Below, in pieces: positions 10,464-11,603 of a DNA stretch of 11,603 nucleotides (position 1 is its first letter; every line of letters begins with the position of its first letter). The stretch is from Nocardia sp. (lineage in GTDB: Bacteria > Actinomycetota > Actinomycetes > Mycobacteriales > Mycobacteriaceae): positions 1 to 11,603 of the forward strand of contig JABFXT010000156.1 in NCBI GenBank assembly GCA_013361595.1, in the 5' to 3' direction. The translations under genes and the position numbers were made by a program. A model generated the notes under the pieces. It did not search any database, had not been told where the DNA came from, and was given only the letters and a program-made list of their open reading frames with translations.

Positions 10464-11603
10464 TCATGCCGCGTCCACCGCGACGACACCACGCCGGATC
10501 GCCCGCACGGCCTTGGCCGCGGTGGCAGCGACCTCGGTATCGTCTGCGGTGCTGTGGATCTGGTCCAGCAGATCGATCACCTGCCGGCACCAGCGCACGA
10601 AATCACCGGCCGACAGCGGCGTACCCTGATCACCGCTGGCCAGCAGCGAATCCGCCAGCGCGTCACCGCTGGCCCACTTGTGGATACCACCGACGAAGCC
10701 GAGATCGGGCTCGCGACTGGGCGCCAGCCGGTGCTCGGACTCGTCGTTGCGCAACCGTGACCACTCGGCGATGGTGTCGGCCACCGCGCGCCGGACCGGC
10801 GCGGTGGGTCCGGTGGCACCCAGATAGCCACCCTCCGAACGCGATTCGTACACCAGGATCGACACCACAGCGGCCAGTTCGGCGGGACCGAGGCCGCGCC
10901 ACAGTCCCTGCCGCAGACATTCGGCGACGAGCAGATCGCTCTCCGCGTAGATCCGGGCCAGTCGCCGCCCGTCGGCGGTGACCTCCCCGTCGTGCACGAA
11001 CCCGCGTTCCTCCAGCAGGCCGACGATCCGGTCGAAGGTACGCGCCAGCGAATTCGTGGTGGCCGCGACCTTCTGCCGCATCGACTCCGTTTCCCGGGCC
11101 ACCCGGTTGTAACGCTCCCCCACCCGGGCCAGTTGTTCCCGATCGGGCCGGGAGTGGGCGGGATGCGCCCGCAACGCCCGGCGCAGGGCGGACAGTTCGA
11201 CATCGTCGGCACCCGCGGCCCGCTTGTCGCGGCGCGCCCGGTGCGGCGCGGTGATCCCGGTACTGCGCAGCGCGGAGGCCAGATCACGGCGGATCCGCGC
11301 GGTGCGATGGTCGACCCGGCGCGGCAGTCGCATCCGGCCCAACGGCTGGGCCGGGACCGGGAAATCGGCGACCGAGACCCGGCCCGCCCATTTGTCCTCG
11401 GTGAGCACCAGCGGCCGCGGGTCACCGGGGGTGGCGTCGGGTTCCAGGATCACCGCAAGTCCGGCCCGGCGCCCGGCACCGATGGCCACCACATCGCCGC
11501 GGCGCAGTTCGGTGAGCGCGGCGACACCCGCGGTGCGCCGATCGGTCCGGGTCTGCTGGTTGAGCCGGCGTTCCCGCTGTTTGATCCGTTCCCGCAGTCC
11601 GAA
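10464..11603 (-). CDS. helY: HelY, Ski2-like ATP-dependent RNA helicase, C-terminal part (5' end outside window)
   Basis: The frame is open to the window edge, so the N-terminal helicase core lies beyond it; 379 C-terminal residues are visible. The first about 95 contain a beta-rich insert with LRRGDVVAIGAGRRAGLAVIL and LTEDKWAGRVSVADF, typical of the beta-barrel of Ski2/Mtr4-type helicases. A helical stretch with DREQLARVGERYNRVARET follows. Residues about 210-379 are the DSHCT domain that closes these proteins, recognised by RLARIYAESDLLVAECLRQGLWRGLGPAELAAVVSILVYESRSEG and the terminal RWCRQVIDLLDQI. The histidine/cysteine signature that I recall before the ERYxR segment in mycobacterial HelY appears as AHPAHSRPD without cysteines. 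Family members unwind RNA in decay or processing. Rv2092c (helY) holds the same position next to Rv2091c. The plus-strand frames over this gene look like shadows. Confidence 0.93.
   Translation of the reverse strand, partial: FGLRERIKQRERRLNQQTRTDRRTAGVAALTELRRGDVVAIGAGRRAGLAVILEPDATPGDPRPLVLTEDKWAGRVSVADFPVPAQPLGRMRLPRRVDHRTARIRRDLASALRSTGITAPHRARRDKRAAGADDVELSALRRALRAHPAHSRPDREQLARVGERYNRVARETESMRQKVAATTNSLARTFDRIVGLLEERGFVHDGEVTADGRRLARIYAESDLLVAECLRQGLWRGLGPAELAAVVSILVYESRSEGGYLGATGPTAPVRRAVADTIAEWSRLRNDESEHRLAPSREPDLGFVGGIHKWASGDALADSLLASGDQGTPLSAGDFVRWCRQVIDLLDQIHSTADDTEVAATAAKAVRAIRRGVVAVDAA

Overview
The window is high-GC actinobacterial chromosome, most likely from Nocardia or a close relative in the Mycobacteriales. 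The reasons are dense genes with GTG starts, several apparently leaderless start codons, a fused cobIJ gene, a DUF4333 membrane protein and a HelY helicase. Gene order follows the Mycobacterium tuberculosis Rv2066 to Rv2092c region from memory of that genome: cobIJ, then cobK / cobL / DprE2-like SDR / F420-type reductase, then pepE / exonuclease / DUF4333 protein / helY. No RNA gene, insertion sequence, integrase or CRISPR array is visible.

Region 1 (1-963) is the 3' part of cobIJ, whose product carries out two S-adenosylmethionine-dependent methylations of the cobalamin corrin ring. Region 2 (979-3167) is accessory. A PadR regulator has a palindrome over its putative -10. A MerR regulator converges on it and overlaps its 3' end by 24 bp. 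An HSL-type alpha/beta hydrolase is divergent from the MerR gene across a textbook MerR-type promoter (19-bp spacer, 7-6-7 dyad). Two perfect hairpins follow the hydrolase.

Region 3 (3246-6767, minus strand) is a probable transcript read in the order SDR, cobL, exported glycine-zipper protein, cobK. SDR and cobL overlap by GTGA. The exported-protein gene and cobK overlap by CTGA, which implies a rare CTG start for cobK. CobL (CbiE+CbiT) methylates and decarboxylates the corrin ring, and CobK reduces precorrin-6A. A 42-bp nearly perfect palindrome lies in codon register inside cobK, and a secreted protein of unknown function sits between two cobalamin genes. These are the most unusual features of the window.

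Region 4 (6833-11603) is housekeeping: a small FDOR-B flavin/F420 oxidoreductase resembling Rv2074, an M24B Xaa-Pro dipeptidase (PepE), a 5'-3' exonuclease-domain protein, a Q/P/W-rich single-pass membrane protein with a DUF4333 domain, and the C-terminal part of HelY. A 10-bp-stem hairpin separates the convergent exonuclease and DUF4333 genes. Four start codons in the window (hydrolase, FDOR, pepE, exonuclease) lie 6-7 nt after a -10-like hexamer, the geometry of leaderless mRNAs. All intergenic gaps are shorter than 300 bp. I found no clearly new defence or biosynthetic system. The best leads are the cobK palindrome with its CTG start, the secreted glycine-zipper protein in the cobalamin operon, and the MerR-controlled hydrolase.
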